Origin: Ustulina deusta
Taxonomy: Eukaryota > Ascomycota > Sordariomycetes > Xylariales > Xylariaceae
NCBI GenBank assembly: GCA_023159155.1
Contig: JAJNNX010000072.1
Coordinates: 62,001 to 126,000 of the forward strand
Direction: 5' to 3'
DNA length: 64,000 nt
Position 1 is the first letter of the stretch. Every line of letters starts with the position of its first letter. The notes beneath the pieces are model-generated. The model had not been told where the DNA came from. It did not search any database and was given only the letters and a program-made list of their open reading frames with translations. Position numbers and translations under genes: made by a program. This document shows positions 46,301 through 60,192 of the stretch, piece after piece.

Positions 46301-49300
46301 AATTTTTTAAATTATTAAGTTTTTATTTTTAAATTATAATAACTAATTTAAATTATAACTAATTAATTAATTATTTTTTTTAAATTTTTATTGCTAAATT
46401 TTCTTAGTTTTTATATTTATTTTTAATAATTTAACTTTTTATTTTTTTTATATACTTAGTACTTTTTAAATAGCTTTTTAATTTTTAAGTTTTTTAATAT
46501 TTGTTTAATTAACTATATATATTTACAAATTATATATTTTTTAAAACTTTTATTTAGTAAAAAAATTTAATATAAAATAACTTTTTATATTATTATATAT
46601 ATTATTTTTTTAAAATATAAAAAAAATCTATTAATAAATAAATTTTTTATAAATTATAACTTAAGCTTTTTTATTATTAAAAAAAAATTAGTATTATTTA
46701 CTAAAATTAAATATATTAAAATATTTATATTTTTAACTAGATTTTTTAAACTTAAATATAATTATTAAAATATTTTTTAATTAATTTTATATTAATTTTT
46801 TAAACAATCTAACAATTATTATTTTTTTATAAATAAACTAAAAAAATAAAAATATTTATTATAAAAAAATCTAACTTAATTTAAAAAAAAAATCTATAAA
46901 ATATATTTTATATATTTATATTATTACTTATTAATTAATTAATTTTATAAAATAAAATAATTACTAATTATTTTTTTATTTTAAATAGTATTAATTAAAA
47001 AAAAAGTTTTATTTTAATAATTATAATCCTAATATATAATTTAATTTTTTTAATAATATTTAAACAATTTTTTATAACTTTAATACTTATTATTAGGTTA
47101 TTAAATATTAACTTTTAGCTATTAGGTTATAAATTTTTAAAAAAAATGCTTAAATATTTAAAAAATAATACTATATAAATAATATATACTAAACTATAAC
47201 TTTATTAATTATTTTAAATATATATAAAAAAGCTATATATATAAAATAAAAAAAACATATTAAAAAGTTGCTTTAAAGTTTATTAATTAATAATATTTTT
47301 AAAAACTTATATTTAATAATTATAAATAAATTATTAATATTTTTTATTTTGTTTAAAAATTAAATTAATAAAATAAGCAGTTTATTTTTATTTATTAATA
47401 ATTATAACAAAAAAATAATTTAATTAGTTACTACTTATTTTAAAAAACTTAAATTTATTAAATATTATTTATTTAATTTTAAAAATTAATATAATTATAA
47501 GTATTTTTTTATTAAGTTTTATAAATTAAGCTATAAAATAATTAAATAATTTAATTAATTATTTATAAACTATTTTTATATTTAGTTTATAAAACTAAAT
47601 AATAAATTATGCCTTAATATTTATAGTATTAGCTCAAATATATTATTTTTATTTGATTATTGCATTAATAATCTAGGCACTAAAATTATTAGTTATTTAA
47701 ATATTTTTAAAAATAAAAAAAAAGATTAGTTATTTTTTAAAAAATTTATTATTTATATATTAGTAATTATTATAAAAAAATATATTAATAGAAATCCTAA
47801 TTCTACTAGTTATTAAATATTATAATAATAATAAAATATTTTTATATTTTAAGTTATACTAACTATATATTTTTATAATTAAATTTTATAAATATTTATA
47901 ATATTTTAAATAAAATTTTATAAATTAAAAATTAATAAATAGAATAATTAGCTAAAAAATTAACTAATTTTATTAAAAAATTAGTTAAGCTAGCTAAATT
48001 AATTAAATTTATAACTAAAAATCTAAAACTAGCTTTTTTATATAAACTATAATATAATTTTTGTAATATTTTAATAAATTATTTTATATATTTTTGTTTA
48101 AATTATAAAGTTTTTTATTTATAATATTTATTATTTCTTTTTAAAGTTTTAGCTTATAAAAAGCTAAAAATATATAAGTTTTATAAAAATAACTATAATG
48201 CTAGCTATTATTTTATTAAATATTAAAGATTAATATTATAAATTTAAATCTAAACAAGTAACTATTAAATAATAATTTTTAAACATAGTTAAAAATAATA
48301 AAAACTTTTTAATAAACATTATAAATTATAATAAACTAATAATTAAAAGTATGCCTAGCTTTAATTGCTTTAATTGTTTTAAATATTACAAAACTAACAG
48401 ATCTATTTTGCTTTTAAAAAATTAAAAAATAAAATAGTTCCTATTAAAGCTTTTATTTTAAGCTTAAAAAATATCTATATAAAAATACTTTTAAATATTA
48501 CCTATAGTTCAAAATAACTAATTATTACAATAATTAATATACTAATTTCTAATATATTTAGCTATTAATATTATTATATTTTTTAAAATATATTAATTAA
48601 TCTAAGTCTAAACAAGTTATAAAAAACTTAAGTTATAATATTTAAAAAAGTTTTATAGTTATATAAAATATTTTTATATTTTTAGCAAAAATAAAATAAT
48701 AATTTTTTATTATAATAACTTATATATAGTAGTTTATTTAGTAATATATACTATATTAGCTTAGATAGTATAACAGTAATAATATTATTAAAAAAATATA
48801 TATATATTTTTTAAATCTTTTTAATAATATTTTAAATAAGTTAGTTAAAATATTTTAACTATAATAATTTAAAGTAATAACGCTAAAATAAACTAATTAT
48901 ATAATAGCTTTAATATTAAAACAAAGTATTAGTTCTATTTATTAATAATTAGAAATATAAATAAAATATAACAAATATATTAGCTAAAAAATAAATAGTT
49001 AAAAGCTAAATATAAAGTTTGCTAAGCTAGTATAGGTCTAGTTAATCTATATTATTTTTTTATAAAAACTTTATTAGTTCTTTTTTAATATAAGTTATTA
49101 TTAAAAAAAAGTACTAATTAGGGCTTCCTTACTTATATTACTTTATAAAAAATAATATTTATTAATTTTATATAAATTAGCTATTTTTTTTTAACTTATT
49201 TACTTATTTTTTATATAAATTATATTTATATTTATACTTTTTTATATTTCTAATTTTATTTATTTGATCTATAGTAATCAGTTTATATATAATATATTAT

Positions 49301-51119
49301 CATATATATCTTTATTTTTTATTATTTTTTATAATATCTAATAATTAGTTGTTTTAAAATAAAAAACATATATTAATTCTTTTTAGTTATTTTTATCTAC
49401 TATATAATTACTATTTTTATATTAGCTACACTAAATATTATATAAATATATTTATATTTAGTTAAATCGCTAATAAACAATTAAAACTTTAAGTTTTAAT
49501 TATTTTATAAATTAATATAAAAATTTAAATAATTTAAAAAAACAAATATTACTAATCAAAATATATTTAAAACTTTTATACTAATTAACTTGCTACTATA
49601 TATATCAAATTTTATATATTATTTTTAATTATATTACTTTACTACTAATAAACCTAACGTTTAATTATTTTTTTTTTTAATTATAAAATTTTTTTATTTT
49701 AACCTAGCTTATATAATCTTAATTTTCTATTATAATCAATCAAAAAAAAGCTAAATTATAAAAAAAGCTTTAATAATTAAATATTAATCAAAATAGTATA
49801 TATTAGAACTAATAAATATTTTAATTAAGCTAATTAATATATAAATTATATTTTTAAAATAACTGCTATATTATTATTTTTATTACTTAGTATTAAATTA
49901 TAATATATTATATATTTTTAGTTAAAATCTAATATAGCTTTAATAATTTTAGCTATATATTTTTTAAATATATATCTTTTTAAAGCTATAGTTTTAAAAC
50001 ATATAATATTACTAAAGAACTTTAATAAGGTAACAAAGCTATACGTTATTTAAAAAAAAACTTTTAAGCACAATTAAAACAAATATTATAGTTTTTTTAA
50101 TTAGTACAAACAAATAAACTTTATATATTTTTTTTAACTTTTATATATAGCTAATAAAAATATTTAATAATAATTACTAGATTTTTTATTATTTTATTAT
50201 TAAAGTTTTAAATAACTATATTACTAATTAATATATATATTAAAATATTTATTTTTTATTTTTTATAATATTTAATAATAAAGCTATATTTAAAGCAGTT
50301 ATAATATTTATTAGCAAACTTATACTTTTTTATATTAAACTATACTATAATAGTTTATTTAGTAAATATTTTTTTATAATGTTTAATTGTTTAATATAAG
50401 TAATAATACTTACTATTTAATTAACTAAAACTTTTAATTTTTTTTTTTTTTAATTATATATTTATTAATTCTAAAAGTCTAAAAATAATAGTTATTTTAA
50501 AATATAGCTATTTTTTAAATATAAATTAACAAATCTTTTATAATTTAATACTTATAGTAATTATATTTATTTAGTTAGCTAGCTAAACTATAAGTATTAT
50601 ATAAGCAATACTAAATATGTTTATTTATATATAGTAATAATTTAAAAAAATAAAAATAAAAATCTAAATAAACAAAATAGCCCAAAAAAGTTTTTAATTT
50701 AAACTAATCAAATAAAAATTATTATATATTATTTTATATATTTTTTAGTTAATTTGCTTATAAAGCAGTAATAAAGTTGCTATTTTAAAACAAGTTTTTT
50801 TTAAAACAAAAATAACATAAAAAAACAAAAAACAAAAATATAAATAGTAAATATTGCTTTATAATAAATCTAAACTAATTAAAATAATATTATTATAATA
50901 TATAGTACTAGATTTATAAATTTTAGTTATATTTATTTTTTTAGTTTTTAAATTTAAAAAAAATATTGCTTATTAATTAATAGACTTTTTTTTTAATTAT
51001 AAATTATTAAAGCTTAAATACTTAGTTTTTAAGCTTAATTTAATTAAGATTTTAATTTAATATAATAAAGCTTTATTACTAATAATCTTTTAATTTTTTT
51101 TAATTATTTTGTTTATATT

Positions 51120-51310
51120 TTAATATTTTTAGCTTATTTAAACTATATTATAGTTTATTTAAGCTATATTTTAGCTATATCTAATTATATTTTAAGTTAT
51201 ATTTAAATATATCTAAGCTTATTTTAGCTATATTTTAGCTATATCTAGTTATATTTTAGGCTTTATTTAGCTTTAATTAAAGCTATTTTAGCTATATTTA
51301 TATTTTTTTA
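51120..51310. repeat. AGCTATATTTT-type minisatellite
   Basis: About 190 bp of imperfect tandem units of roughly 11-12 bp built on TTTAGCTATAT (repeated forms TTTAAGCTATA, TTTAGCTATATC, AATTATATTTTA). The C in AGCT survives in most units. Flanks are plain AT-rich DNA. Confidence 0.6.
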
Positions 51311-54300
51311 TAGCAATTGTTCTTTAGTAAGCTTATTATTTATTTATTAGTAGTAAAGTTAACTAGTTTTTAATATTTAGCTTTATTTTTAATAAATAGT
51401 TATAAACTATTTAATATATAAAATTTTATTTTTATATATCTTTTTAGCTTTTTTATTTTATAATTTTTTTTTTAAATACTATAAAAAATAAGCCTTTTTA
51501 TTTATATAAAAGTTTAGCGCTTTAAAATTTATTATTATTTAGTAAAATATTAAATATAAAAATAAAGTTTTTTTTTTTAAAGCTATAAAATAGACTTTAT
51601 AAGTATATTGTTAATTAGCTTATTTTATAGCTTGGCATTTTTTTTTAGTAATAATACGTTAAACTTTAGCTATATTTTTTTTTTTTTAAATTGCTATACT
51701 TTATATATTAAAAAAATATATATAATTAAAAGTATTTTATTAATTAATAATCTGCTATATTAAAATAATATTTTTAATTAATAAAAATAATAATTAGCTA
51801 TAAATTATTTTATATATATTATAGCTATAGTATTAAATAATAGTTTTATTAGTTTAGATTATTTTATTAAATTGTTTAGTTTAGCTTTTTTTTATTTTTT
51901 AAATTATTTTTTTAAAGTTATTAATAATTGCTTTATAACTTAACTTAATAAATTTTAAGCTTTAAAAATAATATATTATACTATAAATTATTATAAATTT
52001 AAATTATATTTTAGCTATTATAACTTTTTTTTTATTTTTAGAACTATTATTATATTTAATTCTAATAAAAATATTATATTAATAAATAATATATTATTTA
52101 ATAAATTAATTAATATTTTATATCTAGTTTTAATAATTGCTTTAAATTTATTATTATTAAATATAAATTAAATATTAATAATTTAGCTTATAAATATATT
52201 TTTAGTTTTATTATAGTAATATTTTTTTTTAGATTGCTTGTTTTATATTTGCTAGTATAATTTATAGCTTTTTAAAACATTTTTAATATTTTTATATAAG
52301 TTTTTTTAGTAGTATTAAGCAATAATTTTAAAATATATAAAGTTTTAGTTTTAATATTCTAGTTATATATAGCTTTTTTAAAAAAAACATTTTTAATTAT
52401 TAAAGTTATTAATATAATATTAGATCTAATATAATAGTTTTGTTTTTTTTTAAAAGCAATTTTTATAAACAAAAAATTAAAAAGTTTAATTTTTATAAAT
52501 TTTTTTTATATTATTATTATAAAACAATTAAATAGACTTTTAATAATAAAATATATTACTAGTTTTTATAAATATATTAATTATTTTTGCTCTAGTTTAA
52601 AAAAAGCAATAATATTTAAAATAATTATTAGTTTAATTATTATAATATAAAGTTAAAAAATAATAAAATTTTTTATATTTTTTATTATTAATTATTTAAC
52701 TTATTTAATAGTTTTTTTAGTTTATATAATAATTTGTTTATTATTATATATTTTTTTTTAAAAATATAATATAATTTAAAATTAAATATTTTAATAAAAA
52801 CAATTTATTAGGTTAAAACTATGCTAAGTAGTACAAAAAATCTATTATTTAGTTAAATAATTAATATTTTTATATTTATTTCTAAATAAAATTTGATTTT
52901 ATAAAAATAGTTTTATAATTAATAAAAAGCTTTAATAACTGTTAAGTATTTTTTTTTTGTTATGTTATAATTTAATTTAGGTTTTTTTTAAGTTTTTAAC
53001 TTATATATAAATAAATATATTTTATTTTTTTTTTAAAGCATTAATTTTTAGTTAGATTTTTTTAGTTTTATAATCTAAAATAATTAAACAAAGAATAATT
53101 ATTAAAGCTTATTATAATATTATTATTGCTTGCTTTTAATTATTTTTTTAAACAAACTTAATATTATATTAAAAAAGTATAATTAATAAAAATATTATTA
53201 TAATATATATTTTTATTTATATTTAATAATAACTATTTATTTTTAAAAAAGCTTTTATTTTTATAATATTGCTATATATTATTTATTTTAAAATTTTAAA
53301 TATTTTAGTTTTTATAAGTTTATAGTTATTAGTTTTATAAAAATATTTAATTAATATTATTATTAGCTTATATTATTTATTTTTAATATTGCTTGCAATA
53401 ATATTTACTAATTTAAAATTTAATAAAACTATATTATTATTTTTAATATATTTAAAAATAAATTGCTATATGCTAAAAATAATTTTTTAATTATTATAAT
53501 AAATAATAAATTTTTTAATTTTTATATTATTAAAAAATAGTTTATATGTTTTAAATATAATATTATATAATATTTAGCTAACTATTTTAAAAAAATAAAC
53601 TATTAAATTTATTATGTTTTAAAAAAGTATTATTATTTATAGAATTCTAAATAATATAAAAAAAACAAAAATATTTAATTATATTTAAAAAAAAAATTAA
53701 TTATTATTAAGATTTTATATATAATAAATTTTTTAATAAATTTATTGCAGCTTTTTAATAAAAAAGCATTTTAAATTATAACTATATTTAATTTAATAGC
53801 AAAATTAATTAATTTAAGTTTTTTTTATTATTATTATTATAAACTATATATTTTAATATATGCTTTATTTTTTTTTAATATATTATTTATAAATTAAGTT
53901 TTAAATATATTTAATATTTTTTTTTATAATAATATAAAAATAAAAATTCTTTTTGTTTACTAAGCTTTATATAATATTATCTAGATCTTATATAATAATA
54001 TAATTTTATTATATATTTTTTTAATTTTACTAAAATCTTAAACTAAAACTATTTTATATTTATATAATATTTTAACTAAAAGTTCTTTTTTTTAATTAAT
54101 AAGTTTTAATATTTTTATATTTTTTTATATTTTTTAAAAATATTTTTTACTTAATTAAGTTTTTTTAAGTTATATAATAAAACATAAATAAATATTTAAA
54201 TAAATTCTTTTTTTTTTAGATATTTTATTTAGTTTGTACTAATTATATATTTTTATTAAAGCTTTTTTTTTTTAGTTAATTAACTTTAAAAATACAAAAC

Positions 54301-57300
54301 TATTATATTTTATATTATTAATTAAGTAAACTTTTTTTAATTTAAGCTTATATATTATAAATATTAAAATAAAAAAAATAAAAAATATTATTTATTTAGC
54401 TTTTAAAACTTTTGTTTTTTTTGCTTTTTTTCTAGTTTTATAAATAATAGTTCTAAAAACTATTAAAAATTTACTATTTAATAAAGCACTTATAAAAAAA
54501 GTATTATTGTTTAGTTTTAGTATTTAGTTTATATAGTTTATAAATAGCTAATTAGTATTATAAAAATATTTCTATATAATTTTATTATTTAAGTTTAGTA
54601 CTAAATTAAAAATCACTTTAGTAATATATAATAAAAATAAAATTTAAATATTAATTAAAAACTAATCATAGTTATTTATAGTAGCTTTTTATATATAAAT
54701 AGTTATTAATTTTTTATAGCTCTAATTACTAATTTGTTATAAAAGTATAATTAAATAAATAAAGTTACAAAAATAATAATATATATATTATTAAAAATAA
54801 ATATAACTATTAGAACTAAATTTTTAAAATAAAGAATATAATTTATAATTTTTAGAAAATTTATACTAGCTAAACAATAATTTTTTTATATAATTATAAA
54901 AATATTTTTAGTTTAATAAAATATTTATTTTAAATTATTTAAATATTAATTATAAAAAATTAATTATTTTTAATATAATTTTTTACTAAAATATATAATT
55001 AAACACTAATATTAAAAAATCTAATAATTAGTAAGCTTTTTAATAATTTTTTAATTTTTACTATAACTTTAAATATAGCTTTTATATAGTTTTTTATATT
55101 TTCTAAAAATATACCTATTTAAAAAGTTTTATAGACCTTTTTTATAGATTTTTATAGTATTATATATATATTATTAATTTTTAAAATAAATATATCTAAT
55201 ATTTATTAATTATTTATTTTAAACTTAAGTTTATTTAGTTAATTTAATTTAATTGTTTTCTTGCTTAATATTTATTTTATTTTAAAAGCTTATATTACAA
55301 ATAATTCTAACGTATTAAAAAATAAACCTAGTAGTTTTTTTTAAATTAACTTTATTTTAGCTTTAAATAAGTTATTAATTTTATTAAAAAATATTTAGCA
55401 TTTTTTTATTTTTAAAACAAATAAAAATATTTATTAATTAATGTTTATATTTATTATAGCGCTAATTATTTTATAAAATTAAATAATATTATAAGTTTTA
55501 AATATAGTATTAATTTTTTTATTTAAGCATTTTTTTTTGTTATTATAGCTTTTATATAAGTTTACGTATTAAATATATTAATAGGGTCTAGAACTATAAG
55601 CAATAATAAATTATTTAAAAAAGCAATTTAATTAATTATTTTTAATACTATAAACTTTTGCTTATTTTAGTATTTTTGCTATTTATTATATTAGAATTTT
55701 AAATAATTTTTTTTAGCTAAAATATTAAACCTTTATTATTTTATAAAAACTAAGTTAGTTTAAAATCTTACTTTAGAGTTAAGCTAATTAGTTATAATTA
55801 GTTGTTTAAATATTAAAACAAATAGTTAAGCTAGATTGTTTAAATTATTTTTGTTTTTATTAGGTTTTAGGTTTTATAATTAGGTTTTGTTTTTAAAATT
55901 TAGATCTTTTAAAACATAATTAAATTTATATAAAGCTTTATAAGCTATTAGAACTACTAAAAAATATCTATTAAAATAGTTATAATAAATTTATATTAAA
56001 GCTAAAAATATAAATCTATTTTTATTTATTTCTTTTAATATTTTATGTAGGTTAACTATAAATAAATAAATATATTAAAATATATATAATAAACTAATAT
56101 ACTAAGCTTTAAAATTATATTTTTTATATAAAACTTTAAAATCTTTTATTTTTTTTTTAATTTATAGTTTTGTTATATATAATCTTTAGTTCTACAAAAC
56201 TAATATTTATATAAATTATTACTAATATTTTTAAAATTATTCTAGCTATTTAATTAGTTATATTTCTAAAGGTTTAATTATTATATTTAAAAAATAAAAG
56301 CTCTAAATTAGCTATTTTTATATTACTGCTTGTTTTATTAGCTAATCTTTTAGTAGAACATCTAACTAAAAAAGGTATAGTATTAATTCCGGTTAATTAA
56401 TAACTATATTATTTTAATTATTGCTTTAGTTATTTAAGTATTATAAATAAAAAAACTTTTTATTTTAGCTATTAATTGTTTAATTATTAGGTTTATATAT
56501 ATATAAACTATTAAAGATATAATAAAAAAAGTAATTATAAATAGCTAGGTTAAAAAAATAACTAATAAAGCTTAGAATAGTTATATTTATATAATTTACT
56601 AAATAAAATAAAAAAATATATTTAGTAATAGTTTTAAATTAGTAGTATTGTTTAAAAAACTTAATATTATTATTTATAACTAAAAAAAAGATTTTAAGTT
56701 AGCTTATTATTTAAAAATATTCATAGTATTAATATATTTTTTTTATTATAGGTTATTTTTAGTAATTTTATATTTATTAAAAATGTTTTTAAAATAATCC
56801 AAAAAATTAATTTAATTAAATTATATAAGTAAGATTTTTTAACTATTAAAGGGATTTTTTAGCTAAGTTTATTAACTAAAGCTATATATTTAAAAAAAAA
56901 TTAAATATAATTTTAAAAAATTATTTTAGTATTTAAAAAAAACTTAATAAGTTATTTTTTTTATAATTAGGTTTGTTTAAAATTAATTATTTTATATTTT
57001 TATTTTAAGTTTATAATAATTTAATCTTAATTAGTACAAAAACTAATAATATATTAGACTATATATTTTTTAATTATAGTTTTTATTTAATATAATAATT
57101 AATTAATTTATTTAGCTTATAAAAATCTATATAACTTAAAAAATCTTTTTATTCCGTAAAGCTATTTAGTTATATTTTTATTATTAAATTAGTTCTAAAA
57201 ACAAAATATAAGATTAAAAATAAGTAAACTAACAATATATAAAACTATAGTATTTCTAAAAACTAATTATATAAATATTAAAAGCTTAGCTAGCTAATAT

Positions 57301-57931
57301 TTATTAGTTTAATTATTAGTTAGTATAGTATTAGAAATAAGTATATTTATAATTAGAATATTTAAGGTAGACCTTGTTAGAAAAAGCCCAAAGTTTTATA
57401 ATTGCTTTAAAATATTTAAGTTATTTATTCTAGGTTACTAATTAGAACTATTAATATATAAAAATAACAAAATAATAAATATTTTAAAAATAAAATAATA
57501 GTTTTTAAGTTTTAATAATATTTTTTTATTTAATATTTTATAGTTTTTATTACTATATAAATATATATAATTAACGTAGTGCTTTTATAAATTTTTTATT
57601 AAAAGCTTATATATATTCAAGTTTAATAAATATATTAGCTTTTTTAATACAACTATAGTTAAGTTTTATATTTTTTTTATAGATCTAATAAAAATAGTAT
57701 AGTACTATTATTATTTTTATAGTTAGTTATTTTAAAAATAATAGTTCTATTAATACTTTATATTTACTTAATTTTTATTATAGTTAGTTTTTTATTATTT
57801 TTATATTATATTATTAAATTATATTAAAAGTTTAGCTTTATATAAAGATTTATTAAAAAAAATATAACTAATTAGCGTAATTAATAGTTAGTTTTTATGT
57901 ATTAAATATATTAGCTAAAAGTATTAGTTTC

Positions 57932-58020
57932 CGATCGTAGGTTGTGCTCTAAAAAACATTAAGTAATATTAATTTTTGTTAGCCTTATTAAGAATACTAT
58001 TAAAAAAAAACAGAGCAACT
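57932..58020 (+). repeat. Second copy of the segment that precedes LTR-like copy C
   Basis: CGTAGGTTGTGCTCTAAAAA followed by CTTATTAAGAATACTATTAAA resembles 62475-62600 (CATGGGTTGTGCTCCAAAAA ... TACTAAGGACACTATTAAAA). The likeness appears to run about 20 bp into the repeat start (CAGAGC). It may be the 3' internal end plus a truncated LTR of another copy. Confidence 0.5.
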
Positions 58021-58135
58021 TAATACTAAAAATAACTAAAAATAACTAAAACAAACTAGAGCGCTTATTACTAGAAAACTAGTATAAATACTATATATAT
58101 AAAATAAGTATTGCTTTAAGAAGTTCGAAAGCTTT

Positions 58136-58460
58136 TATAGCTATTCGAACCCCTAAATATAGCTAAAGATCAGCCGATTCGGGCCGCGGGCGGCCCAAAT
58201 ATAGCTAACAATTGTTATATAGCCACATTCGCAGCTGCTAGCGGGCCGCTAATACTAGCCCTGCTACAAACTTCCTTTATTTAAAGCTTTATTCTCTAAA
58301 TAGCTTTAAATCTAAAAATGCAGGGCTAAAAACACTAAAAACAACAATACAACACAACACTTACTTGAACCCTTAGGCCTTAACGGCCTAGAAAAAAAAA
58401 AAAAAAAAAAAAACCAGCCCTAACCCACTAAGCCACCAAGCCCTTGATCAGCCGATTGCT
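58136..58460 (-). repeat. SINE-like or tRNA-like island
   Basis: A GC-normal island in the AT block. On the minus strand TGGCTTAGTGGG (58435-58424) fits a Pol III A box and GGTTCAAGTAA (58371-58361) resembles a B box. Between them lie a T22 run (58413-58392) and a TAGGCC/GGCCTA stem with a 5-nt loop (58390-58374). A strong hairpin GGGCCGC-GG-GCGGCCC sits at 58181-58196. GATCAGCCGATT occurs directly repeated at 58168-58179 and 58446-58457. The T-run would stop Pol III, so it is not a working tRNA gene. Confidence 0.45.
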
Positions 58461-58879
58461 AAACCGGTCACAATTATACTAATAGATTTCCCTTGGTCCA
58501 TAGCTTCTTCCCTTGGTCCGTATACCCATTAGCATAACCCTTTAGCCCTTTAAATGCCCTATTCTTTGTATTCCTTTAATATATTCCTATATAAAACATA
58601 TGTAATTCTATCTAGACCTAATATATATAGCAGTATCTGCTAGTATCTTGTGTTAGAACCTAGGTAAGTGCCACAGTTAGCCACTACTTCGAACCTAAGC
58701 TAAACCTCCGTACAAAAAGTTACGCTATAGCTCTTATTACTTTTAATACATATAAATCTTTATATAATTATAGTAATATTTTTTAATAATATATATATAG
58801 GTCGGAGTTTATAAAATAAGCCTTAATTAGTTTTATAAATAAATAAACTTTATAAATAATTTTAAAAATTATATATATA

Positions 58880-59790
58880 AGCGTAGTCCTATATAAATTA
58901 GTATAAGTAGCTGTTTATACATAAAAAAAGAATTATAGATCGGTAGCGCAGCAATAATATATTAGCAGTACTATATATATATATATAAAATAGCTAATTA
59001 ACGTAGCAATAATACATTAACTAATCGGTAGTACTATAATAACTATATAATATATATGCTATAAGCAAGCTTTTATATCAAATAGTATAAAAAGTTGTTT
59101 ATATATAACAAACTAATTAGTATAGCAATAATATATTAATTAATTAGCAGTGCTACAATAATTATATAATATATATAGTATAAACAAGTTTATATATAAA
59201 TAGTATAAGCAGTTATTTCTACGTAACTAAATAATTAATTAACGTAGCAATAATAATTCGTTAGTGCTATACTATATATATAATAATAACAAACTAATCA
59301 ATAGTATAGCTAAGTATATAATTTATATAATGCAAGCAAGTTTATATATAAAATAATATAAAAAGTTGCTTATATATAACAAATTAACTAGTTAATATAA
59401 TAAATTAACTAGTTAATATAACAATATTAATATAACTGATTAATTAGCGCAGCAATAATATATTAACTAATTAGTAGTACTATAATAACTATATAATATA
59501 TATAGTATAAATAAATTCCTATATAAATAATATAAAGAGTTATTTATATATAACTAAATAATTAATTAGCATAGCAATAATAATTTGTTAGTGCTATATT
59601 ATATATATAATGCTATATATATATTGCTATATATATATATAAAACATAAAACATATAAGTTATATAAATATAAATAGATTACTATATAATTTATATAAAT
59701 AATTATTTATATGTTTATATTTTTTACATAATATATTAATTAATTAGCATAGCAAACAAATAAACTAATCGGTATAAATAATATAGAGCT
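58880..59790 (+). repeat. Degenerate tandem array I (~100-170 bp units)
   Basis: At least five successive units share the order: AAGTTTATATATAAA, AGTATAAAAAGTTGTTTATA, ATAACAAACTAATTA, then GCATAGCAATAATATATTAA and GCAGTACTATAATAAC. Units begin near 58890, 59048, 59178, 59331 and 59506, with a weaker one at about 59640. No open frame. The unit resembles that of array II. Confidence 0.65.
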
Positions 59791-59828
59791 AATTAGAAAG
59801 CCCTCGCATAAATAATTAATATATATAT

Positions 59829-60192
59829 TGAAATAGAGTAGGGCTTCTAATTAGCGTATCGTATACTTAAACCAACCAAACCTACCTAATCTTTCCGTAT
59901 TAGATTATGTTTTTTAGCTCGCAGATCTTTGTACGTATTAGGTTAAGATCTAATTTATAATTATAAATAAAAACATAATAATTAATTAATAAAAACAAAT
60001 TTTTTAACTCCTATTTAATATTTTATAATAATTGTTTGTTATTTGCTATATAAAAAGAAAATCTTTTGTAGCCTTAAATAAAAACGTGCGCTTTTTATAC
60101 TTTTTGTTCTATAATCTCCGAAGTCTTTAAGAATATGTTCTATTTTATAACTAAGGACCTATCTCCTATACGCGCGCACTAGCCCTACTGCA
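59829..60192 (+). repeat. 364-bp LTR-like repeat, copy B
   Basis: Best preserved copy: starts TGAAATAGAGTAGGGCT and ends AGCCCTACTGCA, so it has TG...CA ends and 5'-AGTAGGGCT / AGCCCTACT-3' near-terminal inversion. Flanked by ATAT on both sides, which is weak because of the AT context. It sits between arrays I and II and looks like a solo LTR. Confidence 0.85.

Noticed and set aside
58361..58435. Functional tRNA gene on the minus strand
   Set aside because: A and B boxes are present but there is no acceptor-stem pairing that I can fold, and a T22 run between the boxes would end transcription.
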